Source: Pagrus major (taxonomy: Eukaryota > Chordata > Actinopteri > Spariformes > Sparidae). Taken from it: a DNA stretch of 64,000 nucleotides. Under the pieces are notes generated by a model that was not told the DNA's origin, did no database searches, and was given only the letters and a program-made list of their open reading frames with translations. Positions within the stretch are counted from its first letter, which is position 1. The number at the start of each line of letters is the position of its first letter. The stretch is from the NCBI RefSeq assembly GCF_040436345.1, contig NC_133230.1:2150797-2214796 (forward strand), in the 5' to 3' direction. Positions 11,493 to 22,442 of the stretch are shown here, in pieces. The position numbers and the translations under genes are program-made.

Positions 11493-14088
11493 ATGAGTTC
11501 AGTTGAGAGTTTGAGAGAGTTTGTCAACGAGCGACTAACTGCTGCTGCTGAAGAAATATTCCGAGTGTTTAAAACAACTATCGTCCAGTACGAGGAAGAG
11601 ATCGATCGGCAGCGCGTCCTGCTGGATATCTGCTGGAAACCCCAAGTAAAGTTACACAGGACAGGTGAGGACAAGTTTATTATTTTAACAACACTAATGT
11701 TCAGAGCCCTGGAGTGGCCATAGAGGGGGAGATATGCATCGCAGCCACGTTTCACTACATGGAGCGAACAGACGAGTGTTTCCCTCGTGTTGGTTCATTC
11801 CACTCCGGGACTCCGGAGGTTCTGAGTGCCCGCTGCACGGCTGGGCTCCGTTCTATAGAAGACCGCAGCCAAACTCCACTCAAAAAATGCTGGTTTTACA
11901 CACAAAACGTTCAGAACAATATGAGGAGCACTAAAACTCAACAGAAAGAGGTGTGTCTCATTGAACCTATTATGAAGACATGTCGGCATTGATTTTGTGT
12001 CAATGGATCAAATGAGCTGGAAACTATTGGGAAAAATGTAGATTTTACATTCAAAACATTAATAACAAGGAAAATGATGTTTTTTGCCAAATGGTACAAA
12101 CACTGGAACCAAGGTATGAAATACAGAGCAGAACATATTTCACAGAAGAAGCTATTCCAGCTTTTTATGATGAGACGAGAGGAAAGGTGGAGGATCGCTC
12201 CAGTCTGCAGAGAGAATTGTGCTCACCTGCGATGGATGGACTTCACGGGCCACAGAGTCCTACGTGAAGCAAGGACTGCCCATTTTATTGATAACGAGTG
12301 GGAAACGCACTCCTCCATACTACAAACAAGAGGGATGCAGGAGACTCATACTGGTGCTAATCACCACTCAGAGAAGTGCACTCACCTCTGAGCATGCTGT
12401 TCAGTTGCTGTTCAGTTGCTGTTCCTGAAGAAGAACATGCATATTTGAGGATGAATTGAAATGTGCTCAGGTTTACATAATACAAGTTACTACAAATAAA
12501 GGTTGATTGGTTGATTAAATAATCTCTGCCTTTGTTTTCTGTCCCTGCAGAGCTCCCACAGCAACATGTCTGTAAGGAGGAGGAGGTTCTCGCTGACCAG
12601 CAGGTTTGTAACCAGGAGAGGAACTCCAGTCTGGACCAAGAGGACCCAGAGCCTCCTGAGATTAAAGAGGAACAGGAGGAACTCTGCACCAGTCGGGAGG
12701 GAGAGCAGCTTGTACTGAAGGTTGAGACGAATACTGTCATGTTGACTCCAACTAATGCGAAAAGTGACCACAGTGAAGCAGAACCAGAAAGTGACCACCA
12801 GCTCCTCTCCAACAACTCTCATGTAGCTGAGAGCCAAGATCAGAAAGGAGGAAAACATGGAGATTCAGGATCAGCTGGAGATGGAGAGCCAAAACAAAAG
12901 AAAAGACATCACAGAAGTAAAAGTCACAGTGATAATGCAAAAAACTCTACCTCATCAGACATTCACCATAACACTCACCCAGGTAAAAAGTCTTTCAAAT
13001 GTGACACATGTGGAAAGGCTTTTAAGTTTAAGTCCCGATTGAATGCACACCTAAGAACCCACACAGGTGAGAAGCCGTATTCTTGCCAAACATGCGGGAA
13101 GACTTTCAAGACTTGTGGTGAATTGAATGTGCACATGAGAATCCACACAGGTGAGAAGCCGCATTCTTGCCAAACATGTGGGAAAGCTTTCAGCCAAAGT
13201 GCTCACTTAACAGTCCACATGAGAACCCACACAAGTGAGACACCATATTCTTGCCAAACATGTGGGAAGACTTTCAGTCAAAACAGTAACCTAACAGTTC
13301 ACATGAGAACCCACACAGGTGACAAGCCGTATACTTGCAACACATGTGGGAAGACTTTCACTCGAAGTGCTGACTTAACAGTCCACATGAGAACCCACAC
13401 AAGTGAGACACCATATTCTTGCCAAACATGTGGGAAGACTTTCAGTCAAAACAGTAACCTAACAGTTCACATGAGAACCCACACAGGTGAGAAGCCATAT
13501 ACTTGCAAAACATGTGGGAAAGCTTTCAAGACTTGTGTTGAATTGAATCTGCACATGAGAATCCACACAGGTGAGAAGCCGTATACTTGCAAAACATGTA
13601 GGAAAGCTTTCAGGTGTTCTGCTCACTTAACAGTCCACATGAGAACCCACACTGCTGAGAAGCCGTATACTTGCAAAACATGTAGGAAAGCTTTCAGCCA
13701 AAGTGCTCACTTAACAGTCCACATGAGAACCCACACAGGTGAGAAACCATATTCTTGCCAAACATGTGGGAAAGCTTTCGGCCGAAGTGCTCACTTAACA
13801 GTCCACATGAGAACCCACACAGGTGAGAAACCGTATACTTGCAAAACATGTGGGAAAACTTTCACCCGAAGTACTCACTTAACAGTCCACATGAGAACCC
13901 ACACAGGTGAGAAACCGTATACTTGCAAAACATGTGGGAAGACTTTCAAGACTCGTGTTGAATTGAATCTGCACATGAGAATCCACACTGGTGAGAAACC
14001 ATATTCTTGCAAAACATGTGGGAAAGCTTTCAACCGAAGTGATTACTTAAGAGCCCACATGAGAATCCACACAGGTGAGAAGCCATAA
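11493..14088 (+). CDS. C2H2 zinc-finger protein, unit 1, 13 fingers
   Basis: Exon 1 is 11493-11664 (57 codons plus one base, donor GTGAGG) and exon 2 is 12551-14088 (acceptor CTGCAG). The phase-1 junction gives HRT-ELPQQHV and a protein of 569 residues. Residues 1-57 form a probable amphipathic helix ([18 protein letters not shown], later [12 protein letters not shown]), a leader I know from many acanthomorph zinc-finger genes; it is not KRAB. Residues 58-205 are acidic, with a basic patch [10 protein letters not shown] that may be a nuclear signal. Residues 206-569 are 13 unbroken 28-residue fingers (CxxC-x12-HxxxH) joined by TGEKP-type linkers. Likely a nuclear sequence-specific DNA-binding repressor; target unknown. 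Fingers 3-6 repeat a two-finger block carrying the unusual linkers TSETP and TGDKP/TGEKP; fingers 7-13 resemble unit 8. Finger 8 and 9 have CRKAF for CGKAF. Confidence 0.92.
12075..12371 (+). pseudogene. hAT (ZBED-like) transposase relic in intron 1 of unit 1
   Basis: Three frames together read as one stretch of hAT transposase: [25 protein letters not shown] sequence, then [16 protein letters not shown], then [10 protein letters not shown] and ETHTGAN. These match the block around the first catalytic region of ZBED/hAT proteins ([19 protein letters not shown]). Frameshifts make it non-functional. The same relic sits in the intron of nearly every unit, so it predates the array duplications. 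Confidence 0.75.
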
Positions 14089-14994
14089 TTTTGAAAGACC
14101 TGGGGGAAAAGTTTCTCTGATTAGTCGCTTTGAAGAGACATTTGAGGACACGTACAGGCGAGTAGCTTTGTATTTGTGAAATATGTTGGAGGTTATTCAG
14201 TTCTAGTGTTTCATGCATAATTGCAAAACTTTAACTTGAAATTATATACTTGAAAAATCTTCAGAGGCTCAATATACACAGGAGAAATGATGAGCTAAAA
14301 GCTGAATGTGTATAATTTCCCATTGAGAAGATGTCACAATATGTTTATGTGTCAATATCTTCATGCTAATTTGCCCATATTTGTGAAAATGATGATTAAA
14401 AAGTCGAGTTAATTAGTCTCATGTGTCCCACTTATTATCGCTCCTCGTGTCATGCTTTTCTACAAACATTTATATGTTAAATACTTGTAGTTTTTCCAGT
14501 AGCTTCCATGTAAGTAACCAAACAGGAAGCTGTTAGTTCAAAGTAGCAGTTTAGAAAAGAGTTGCACATTTCTTTGTGGAATTAAGCAGAGTAGATCTAC
14601 ACCTTAATACAAGGAGTACAACAAACATAGTGTAAACACACTGTAAAAACAGTATAAAAGTGGTGTTAAATATAGTTAATTAAATTAATATAAATAAATG
14701 TATAAAAGTATTTTGGAGTTTGCTTAGCAACTGGACAACATTTTTTGTCCAAATTGTTTATTGAAGTTTAAAAGTGTAGTCAGATATGTTTTAAACAGGT
14801 TCTGAATAAAATGTGTTGAGTCTGAAGCGGAAATAAAAGCCTCCGCACTTCCCCCGTCGGAGCTTAACAGCGTGACACCCAGCGGAAGTAAACAGTAGCA
14901 GCTAGCAGCATTAGCTGCCTGTGTGTAATGAACGAAGTGGAAGACGGTACTGAGTCACAGCGCAGCTCATTATTGAATTAGTAATTAAAGAACA
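14089..14994. other. Spacer, units 1-2
   Basis: This is the standard 0.9-kb spacer. It starts with a decayed extra finger after the stop, then an AT-rich part with AATAAA near 14693 (candidate poly(A) signal) and the promoter block from 14803. It is nearly identical to 41447-42352 at its start. Confidence 0.6.
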
Positions 14995-17156
14995 ATGAGT
15001 TCAGTTGAGAGTTTGAGAGAGTTTGTCAACGAGCGACTAACTGCTGCTGCTGAAGAAATATTCCGAGTGTTTAAAACAACTATCGTCCAGTACGAGGAAG
15101 AGATCGATCGGCAGCGCGTCCTGCTGGATATCTGCTGGAAACCCCAAGTAAAGTTACACAGGACAGGTGAGGACAAGTTTATTATTTTAACAACACTAAT
15201 GTTCAGAGCCCTGGAGTGGCCATAGAGGGGGAGATATGCATCGCAGCCACGTTTCACTACATGGAGCGAACAGACGAGTGTTTCCCTCGTGTTGGTTCAT
15301 TCCACTCCGGGACTCCGGAGGTTCTGAGTGCCCGCTGCACGGCTGGGCTCCGTTCTATAGAAGACCGCAGCCAAACTCCACTCAAAAAATGCCGATTTTA
15401 CACACAAAGCGTTCAGAAAAATACGAGGAGCACTAAAATTTAACAGAAAGAGGTGTGTCTCATTGAACCTATTATGAAGACATGTCGGCATTGATTTTGT
15501 GTCAGTGGGTCAGATGAACTGGAAACTATTGGGAAAAATGTAGATTTTACATTCAAAACATTAATAACAAGGAAAATGATGTTTTTTGCCAAATGCTACA
15601 AACACTGGAACCAAGGTATGAAATACAGAGCAGAACATATTTCACAGAAGAAGCTATTCCAGCTTTTTATGATGAGACGAGAGGAAAGGTGGAGGATCGC
15701 TCCAGTCTGCAGAGAGAATTGTGCTCACCTGCGATGGATGGACTTCACGGGCCACAGAGTCCTACGTGAAGCAAGGACTGCCCATTTTATTGATAACGAG
15801 TGGGAAACGCACTCCTACATGCTACAAACAAGAGGGACGAGTCTCATACCGGTGTTACTCATCACTCAGAGAAGTGCACTCACCTCTGAGCATGCTGTTC
15901 AGTTGCTGTTCCTGAAGAAGAACATGCATATTTGAGGATGAATTGAAATGTGCTCAGGTTTACATAATACAAGTTACTACAAATAAAGGTTGATTGGTTG
16001 ATTAAATAATCTCTGCCTTTTGTTCTCTGTCCCTCCAGAGCTCCCACAGCAACATGTCTGTAAGGAGGAGGAGGTTCTCACTGACCAGCAGGTTTGTAAC
16101 CAGGAGAGGAACTCCAGTCTGGACCAAGAGGACCCAGAGCCTCCAGAGATTAAAGAGGAACAGGAGGAACTCTGCAGCAGTCAGGAGGGAGAGCAGCTTG
16201 TACTGAAGGTTGAGACGGATGCCGTCATGTTGACTCCAACTAATGCGAAAAGTGACCACATTGAAGCAGAACCAGAAAGTGACCACCAGCTCCTCTCTAA
16301 CAACTCTCATGTAGCTGAGAGCCAAGATCAGAAAGGAGGAAAACATGGAGATTCAGGATCAGCTGGAGATGGAGAGCCAAAACAAAAGAAAAGACATCAA
16401 GGAAGCAAAAGTCACAGTGATGATGCAAAAAACTCTACCTCATCAGACATTCACCATAACACTCACCCAGGTAAAACGTCTTTCAAATGTGACACATGTG
16501 AAAAGGCTTTTAAGATTAAGTCCCGATTGAATGCACACCTAAGAACCCACACAGGTGAGAAGCCGCATTCTTGCAAAACATGTGGGAAGACTTTCAGCCG
16601 AAGTGAAAACTTAGCAGTCCACATGAGAATCCACACTGGTGAGAAACCGTATTCTTGCAAAACATGTGGGAAAGCTTTCGGCCTAAATTCATCCTTAACA
16701 ATCCACATGAGAAACCACACAGGTGAGAAGCCGTATTCTTGCAAAACATGTGGGAAAGCTTTCGGCCTAAATTCATCCTTAACAATCCACATGAGAACCC
16801 ACACAGGTGAGAAGCCGTATTCTTGCAAATCTTGTGGGAAGACTTTCAAGAGTGGTGGTGAATTGAATCAGCACATGACAATCCACACTGGTGAGAAGCC
16901 GTATACTTGCAAAACATGTGGGAAAGCTTTCAGCCGAAGTGCTCACTTAACAGTCCACATGAGAACTCACACAGGTGAGAAGCCTTTTACCTGTGAAATT
17001 TGTGGGAAGGCTTTTGGGCTTCGTGCACACTTAACTCTTCACATGAGAATCCATACTGGTGAGAAGCCGTATACTTGCAAAACATGTGGGAAAGCTTTCA
17101 GCCGAAGTGTTAACTTAACTCGTCACATGAGAACTCACACAGGTGAGAAGCCATAA
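14995..17156 (+). CDS. C2H2 zinc-finger protein, unit 2, 8 fingers
   Basis: Exons 14995-15166 and 16039-17156 encode 429 residues with fingers at 206-429. The first half is almost identical to unit 7, including the odd CEKAF in finger 1 (E for G), the [13 protein letters not shown] linker and KKRHQGSK. Identity stops inside finger 2, where the helix is SRSENLAVH here and KSRGELNLH in unit 7. Fingers 3 and 4 are near-identical copies (GLNSSLTIH). Finger 7 ([16 protein letters not shown]) is of a subtype also found as finger 6 of unit 11. After the TAA stop a further finger remains readable (17157-17231) with W for its second Cys. All zinc ligands inside the frame are present, so the gene looks functional. 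Confidence 0.92.
15577..15869 (+). pseudogene. hAT transposase relic, intron of unit 2
   Basis: Same relic as at 12075, including the frame reading [16 protein letters not shown]. It ends in GTGTTACTCATCACTCAG, a variant shared with units 5, 7 and 9 and different from GCTAATCACCACTCAG in units 1, 6, 8 and 11. Confidence 0.7.
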
Positions 17157-18016
17157 TTTTGCCAGACCTGGGGGAAAAGTTTCTCTGATCAGTCTCCGTT
17201 GAAGAGGCATTTGAGGACACGTTCAGGCGAGTAGCTTGTATTTGCGAAATATGTTGGAGGTGATTCAAATTCTAGTGTTTCATGCATAATTGCATAACTT
17301 TAACTTGAAATTATATACTTGAAAAATCCTCAGAGGCTCAATATACACAGGAGAAATGATGAGCTGAAAGCTGAATGTGTACAATTTCACTTTGAGAAGA
17401 TGTCACAATATGTTTGTGTCAATATCTTCATGCTAATTTGCCCATATTTGTGAAAATGATGATTAAAAAGTTGAGCTAATCGGTCTCATGTGTCCCACTT
17501 ATTATCGCTCCTCGTGTCATGCTTTTCTATAAACATTTATATGTTAAATACTCGTCGTTTTTCCAGTAGGTTCCATGTAAGTAACCAAAAAGTAAGCTGT
17601 TAGTTCAAAGTAGCAGTTTAGAAAAGAGTGGCACATTTCTTTGTGGGATTAAGCAGAGTAGATCTACGCCTTCATTCAAGGAGTACAACAAATATAGTTA
17701 ATTAAATTAATATAAATAAATGTATAAAAGTTTTGGGGAGTTTGCTTAACAACTGGACAACATTTTTTGTCCAAATTATTTATTCAGGTTTAAAAGTGGA
17801 ATCAGATATGTTTTAAACGAGTTCTGAATAAAATGTGTTGAGTCTGAAGCGGAACTAAAAGCCTCCGCACTTCCCCTGTCGGAGCTTAACAGTGTGACAC
17901 CCAGCGGAAGTAAACAGTAGCAGCTAGCAGCATTAGCTGCCTGTGTGTAATGAACAAAGTGGAAGACGGTACTGAGTCACAGCGCAGCTCATTATTGAAT
18001 TAGTAATCAAAGAACA
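17157..18016. other. Spacer, units 2-3, with fossil finger
   Basis: The first 75 bases read in frame as FCQTWGKSFSDQSPLKRHL and on to a TAG at 17232, a finger that was cut off by the present stop codon. The rest is standard AT-rich spacer and promoter block. Confidence 0.65.
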
Positions 18017-19208
18017 ATGAGTTCAGTTGAGAGTTTGAGAGAGTTTGTCAACGAGCAACTAACTGCTGCTGCTGAAGAAATATTCCGAGTGTTTAAAACA
18101 ACTATCGTCCAGTACGAGGAAGAGATCGATCGGCAGCGCGTCCTGCTGGATATCTGCTGGAAACCCCAAGTAAAGTTACACAGGATAGGTGAGGACAAGT
18201 TTATTATTTTAACAACACTAATGTTCAGAGCCCTGGAGTGGCCATAGAGGGGGAGATATGCATCGCAGCCACGTTTCACTACATGGAGCGAACAGACGAG
18301 TGTTTCCCTCGTGTTGGTTCATTCCACTCCGGGACTCCGGAGGTTCTGAGTGCCCGCTGCACGGCTGGGCTCCGTTCTATAGAAGACCGCAGCCAAACTC
18401 CACTCAAAAAATGCTGATTTTACACACAAAACGTTCATTCAATAATCTCTGCCTTTTGTTTTCTGTCCCTCCAGAGCTCCCACAGCAACATGTCTGTAAG
18501 GAGGAGGAGTTTCTCCCTGACCAGCAGGTCTGTAACCAGGAGAAGAACTCCAGTCTGGACCAAGAGGACCCAGAGCCTCCAGAGATTAAAGAGGAACAGG
18601 AGGAACTCTGCACCAGTCGGGAGGGAGAGCAGCTTGTACTGAAGGTTGAGACGGATACCGTCATGTTGACTCCAACTTATGAGGAAAGTGACCACAGTGA
18701 AGCAGAACCAAAAAGTGACCACCAGCTCCTCTCCAACAACTCTCATGTAGCTGAGAGCCAAGATCAGAAAGGAGGAAAACATGGAGATTCGGGATCAGCT
18801 GGAGATGGAGAGCCAAAACAAAATAAAAGATATCACGGAAGCAAAAGTCACAGTGATAATGCAAAAAACTCTACCTCATTAGACATTCGCCATAACACTC
18901 ACCCAGGTAAAAAGTCTTTCAAATGTGATACATGTGGAAAGGCTTTTAAGTTTGAGTCCCTTTTGAATGCTCACCTAAGAACCCACATAGGTGAGAAGCC
19001 TTATCCTTGCCAAACATGTGGGAAAGCTTTCAAGACTCGTGTTGACTTGAATCGGCACGTGAGAATCCACACTGGTGAGAAGCCTTTCATAACAAGGAAA
19101 ATTATTGATTTTTCAGAAGGGGCTGGTGCGGTGGGATTTGGGTGGCTGGACGGTGACTCTAGCCATGGGGACATGGAATGTCACCTCGCTGAGGGGGAAA
19201 GAGCCTGA
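18017..19208 (+). CDS. Chimeric two-finger zinc-finger gene, unit 3
   Basis: Exons 18017-18188 and 18475-19208 would encode about 301 residues: leader, acidic linker, two fingers (FKCDTC..., YPCQTC...), then a 39-residue tail that begins [10 protein letters not shown]. The tail is not zinc-finger sequence. Its first bases (ATAACAAGGAAAATTA) match intron 1 of other units, and the rest lies in the LINE that starts at about 19114. The rest of exon 2, the spacer and exon 1 of the next unit have been deleted. Intron 1 is only 286 bases because the hAT relic was lost. With two fingers the protein is unlikely to bind DNA as its relatives do. Exon 1 could instead splice to the acceptor at 22442 of unit 4. 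Confidence 0.6.
19104..19113. repeat. Left target-site duplication of the LINE
   Basis: ATTGATTTTT here resembles ATTGTTTTT at 22071-22079 on the other side of the LINE. They differ by one base, as expected for an older insertion. Confidence 0.5.
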
Positions 19209-22070
19209 ACTGGTGCGGGAGGTTGAGCGCTACCGGCTAGAGATAGTCGGGCTCACCTCCATGCACAGTCTCCTTAGTCTCCAACTCCTTGAGAGAGACT
19301 GGACTCTCTTCTACTCTGGAGTTGCCCGCGGTGAGAGGCGGCAAGCTGGTGTGGGCTTGCTCATAGCTCCCCAGCTCAGCCGCCTCGTGTTGGAGTTTTC
19401 CCCGGTGAACGAGAGGGTCGTTTCCCTGCACCTTCGGGTCGGGGATAGGTCTCTCACTGTTGTTTCGGCCTACGGGCCAAACGGAAGTGCAGAGTACCCG
19501 GCCTTCTTGGTGTCCCTGGGAGGGTTACTGGAGAGTGCTCCAACTGGGGACTCCATTGTTCTACTGGGGGACTTCAACGCTCACGTGGGCAGCGACAGTG
19601 TTACCTGGAGGGGTGTGATTGGGATGAACGGCCTCCCCGATCTGAACCCAAGTGGTGTTCTGTTGTTGGACTTCTGTGCTAGTCACAGTTTGTCCATAAC
19701 GAACACCATGTTCAAGCATAAGGGTGTTCATCAGTGCACATGGCACCAGGACACCCTAGGCCAGAGGTCAATGATCGACTTTGTGGTCGTGTCATCTGAC
19801 CCCCGGCCGTATGTCTTGGACACTTGGGTGAAGAGAGGGGCTGAGCTGTCAACTGATCACCACCTGTTGGTGAGTTGGATCCGCTGGCAGGGGAGGAAGC
19901 TGGACAGACTTGGCAGACCCAAACGTATTGTGAGGGTCTGGTGGAACCCTCTGTCGGGGAGGTCTTCAACTCCCACCTCCGGGAGAGCTTTGACCAGATC
20001 CCGAGGGAGGCTGGGGACATTGAGTCCGAATGGACCTTGTTCTCCGCTTCCATTGTTGACGCGGCTGTTCGAAGCTGTGGCCGTAAGGTCTCCGGTGCCT
20101 GTCGTGGCGGCAATCCCCGAACCCGGTGGTGGACACCGAAAGTAAGGGATGCTGTCAAGCTGAAGAAGGAGTCCTATCGAGCCTGGTTGGTTCGGGGGAC
20201 TCCTGAGGAAGCTTATGGGTACTGGCAGGCCAAGCGTGCTGCAGCGCGGGCGGTCGTGGAGGCAAAGGCTCGGGTCTGGGAATAGTTCGGGGAGGCCATG
20301 GAGGAGGACTACTGGTCAGCCTCGAGGAAATTCTGGCAAACCATCCGGCGCCTTAGGAAGGGGAAGCAGCCCTCCACCAACAGTGTTTACAGTGGAGGTG
20401 GGGAGCTGTTGACCTCGACTGGGGATGTCGTCAGGAGGTGGAAGGAATACTTCGAGAATCTCCTCAATCCCACTGACACACCTTCCATAGAGGAAGCAGA
20501 GGCTGGGGACTCGGAGGTTGATCAATTCATCACCCAAGCCAAAGTCACTGAGGTAGTTCGGAAGCTGCCCGGTGGCAAACCACAGGGGGTGGATGAGATC
20601 CGCCCTGAGTACCTCAAGTCTCTGGATGTTGTGAGGCTGTCGTGGCTGACACGTCTCTGCAACATCACGTGGCAGTCGGGGACATTGCCTCTGGACTGGC
20701 AGACCGGGGTGGTGGTCCCTCTGTTCAAAAAGGGGGACCGGAGGGTGTGTTCCAACTATTGGGGGATCACACTCCTCAGCCTCCCTGTTAAAGTCTATTC
20801 CATGGTACTGGAGAGGAGAATTCGGCCGATAGTCGAACCACGGATTCAGGAGGAACAATGCGGTTTTCGTCCTGGCCGTGGAACACTGGACCAGCTCTAT
20901 ACCCTCCGCAGGGTGCTGGAGGGTTCATGGGAGTTTGCCCAACCAGTCCACATGTGTTTTGTGGACTTGGAGAAGGCATTCGACCGTGTCCCTCATGGCA
21001 TTCTGTGGGAGGTGCTTCGGGAGTACGGGGTCGGGGGCCCTCTGCTAAGGACTGTACGGTCCCTGTATGACTGGAGCAGGAGCTTGGTTCGCATTGCCGG
21101 CAGTAAGTCAGACCTGTTCCCGGTGCATGTTGGACTCCGGCAGGGCTGCCCTTTGTCACCGGTTCTGTTCATTATTTTTATGGACAGAATTTCTAGGCGC
21201 AGTCATGGGCCGGAGGGGATCTGGTTCAGGAGTCACTGGATTTCATCCCTGCTTTTCGCAGATGATGTTGTCTTGTTGGCTCCTTCGAGCCAGGACCTCC
21301 AGCATGTCCTGGGGCGGTTTGCAGCCGAGTGTGAAGCAGCTGGAATGAGAATCAGCACCTCCAAGTCTGAGGCCATGGTTCTCGACCGGAGAAAGATGGC
21401 TTGTTCCCTCTGGGTTGGGGGAGAGTTCCTACCTCAAGTGGAGAAGTTCAAGTATCTCGGGGTCTTGTTCACGAGTGAGGGAAAGATGGAGCGCGAGATT
21501 GACAGGCGGATCGGTGCGGCGGCCGCAGTAATGCGGTTGTTGTATCGGTCTGTCGTGGTGAAGAGAGAGCTGAGCCAAAAGGCGAAGCTCTCGATTTACC
21601 GGTCAATCTAGTTCCTACACTCACCTATGGTCATGAACTTTGGGTCGTGACCGAAAGAATAAGATACCGGATACAAGCGGCCGAAATGAGTTTCCTTCGC
21701 AGGGTGGCGGGGCGCTCCCTTAGAGACAGGGTGAGGAGCTCTGTCACACGGGAGCAGCTCGGAGTATAGCCGCTGCTCCTCCACATCGAGAGGAGCCAGC
21801 TGAGGTGGCTCGGGCATCTGTATCGGATGCCCCCTGGACGCCTCCCTCGGGAGGTGTTCCAGGCATGCCCCACCGGGAGGAGGAGACCCCGAGGAAGACC
21901 CAGGACACGCTGGTGTGACTATGTCGCCCGGCTGGCCTGGGAACACCTTGGGATCCTCCCGGAGGAGCTGGAGGAATTGTCCGGGGAGAGGGAAGTGTGG
22001 GTGTCCCTGCTCAGGTAGCTGCCCCCACGACCCGGCCCCGTATGAGCGGAAGAAAATGGATGGATGGATG
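19114..22070 (+). mobile_element. RTE-clade LINE (Rex3-like), degenerate
   Basis: About 2.96 kb, clearly GC-richer than its surroundings. It encodes an APE-type endonuclease (about 19159-19900: [26 protein letters not shown], then TDHHLLVSW) followed by reverse transcriptase (about 20300-21600: GVDEIRPEYLKS, EEQCGFRPGRGTLDQLY, LRQGCPLSP, and the catalytic LLFADDVVLLA). The C-terminal region reads RIQAAEMSFLRRVAGRSL and RPRGRPRTRW. The 3' end is a short UTR ending in GGATGGATGGATG. From memory, Rex3 of fish has such GATG tails; the clade call rests on that and on the domain order. Breaks: a frameshift near 19870, GAATAG near 20284, a 1-bp loss near 21610 and a TAG near 21768. It cannot move on its own. 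Confidence 0.85.
19147..22018 (+). pseudogene. LINE endonuclease-reverse transcriptase ORF, broken
   Basis: Read across its breaks this is one EN-RT polyprotein that ends with a TAG at 22016-22018. The endonuclease keeps its GDFN and TDHH motifs and the RT keeps FADD, so few sites beyond the frameshifts and two stops are damaged. That suggests a fairly young copy. The N-terminal end may be slightly short of full length. Confidence 0.75.
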
Positions 22071-22074
22071 ATTG

Positions 22075-22273
22075 TTTTTGCCAAATGCTACAAACACTGG
22101 AACCAAGGTATGAAATACAGAGCAGAAAATATTTCACAGAAGAATGTATTCCCACAGAGTCCTACGTGAAGCAAGGACTGCCCATTTTATTGATAACGAG
22201 CGGGAAACGCACTTCTACATGCTACAAACAAGAGGGATGCACAAGACTCATACCGGTGCTAATCACCGCTCAG
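22075..22273 (+). pseudogene. hAT transposase relic upstream of unit 4
   Basis: Standard intron relic resumed right after the LINE tail, with an internal deletion: the part between AGAAGAATGTATT and CCCACAGAGTCC, which encodes CDGWTS elsewhere, is missing. It marks this DNA as intron 1 of a unit whose exon 1 is gone. Confidence 0.7.
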
Positions 22274-22442
22274 AGAAGTGCACTCACCTCTGAGCATGCT
22301 GTTCAGTTGCTGTTCCTGAAGACGAACATGCATATTTGAGGATGAACTGAAATGTGCTCAGGTTTACATAATACAAGTTACTACAAATAAAGGTTGATTG
22401 GTTGATTAGATAATCTCTGCCTTTTGTTTTCTGTCCCTGCAG

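Noticed and set aside
11483..11755. A 90-codon minus-strand frame over exon 1, repeated in all ten units
   Set aside because: It is the antisense shadow of exon 1 and its flank. It is repeated only because the units are duplicated, and it has no recognisable domain.
11714..11992. Plus-strand frame [20 protein letters not shown] in intron 1
   Set aside because: It lies after a good donor, varies in length between units, ends at different stops and has no known family; taken as intron.
12490..12858. Minus-strand frames of 114-122 codons opposite the acidic linker, with hydrophobic stretches
   Set aside because: Shadows of the linker-coding sequence; the apparent membrane-like segments are the reverse of GAG/GAA-rich codons.
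13000..14086. The regular 84-bp repeat as a satellite or CRISPR-like array
   Set aside because: It codes C2H2 fingers in frame; the period is one finger of 28 codons and there are no unique spacers.
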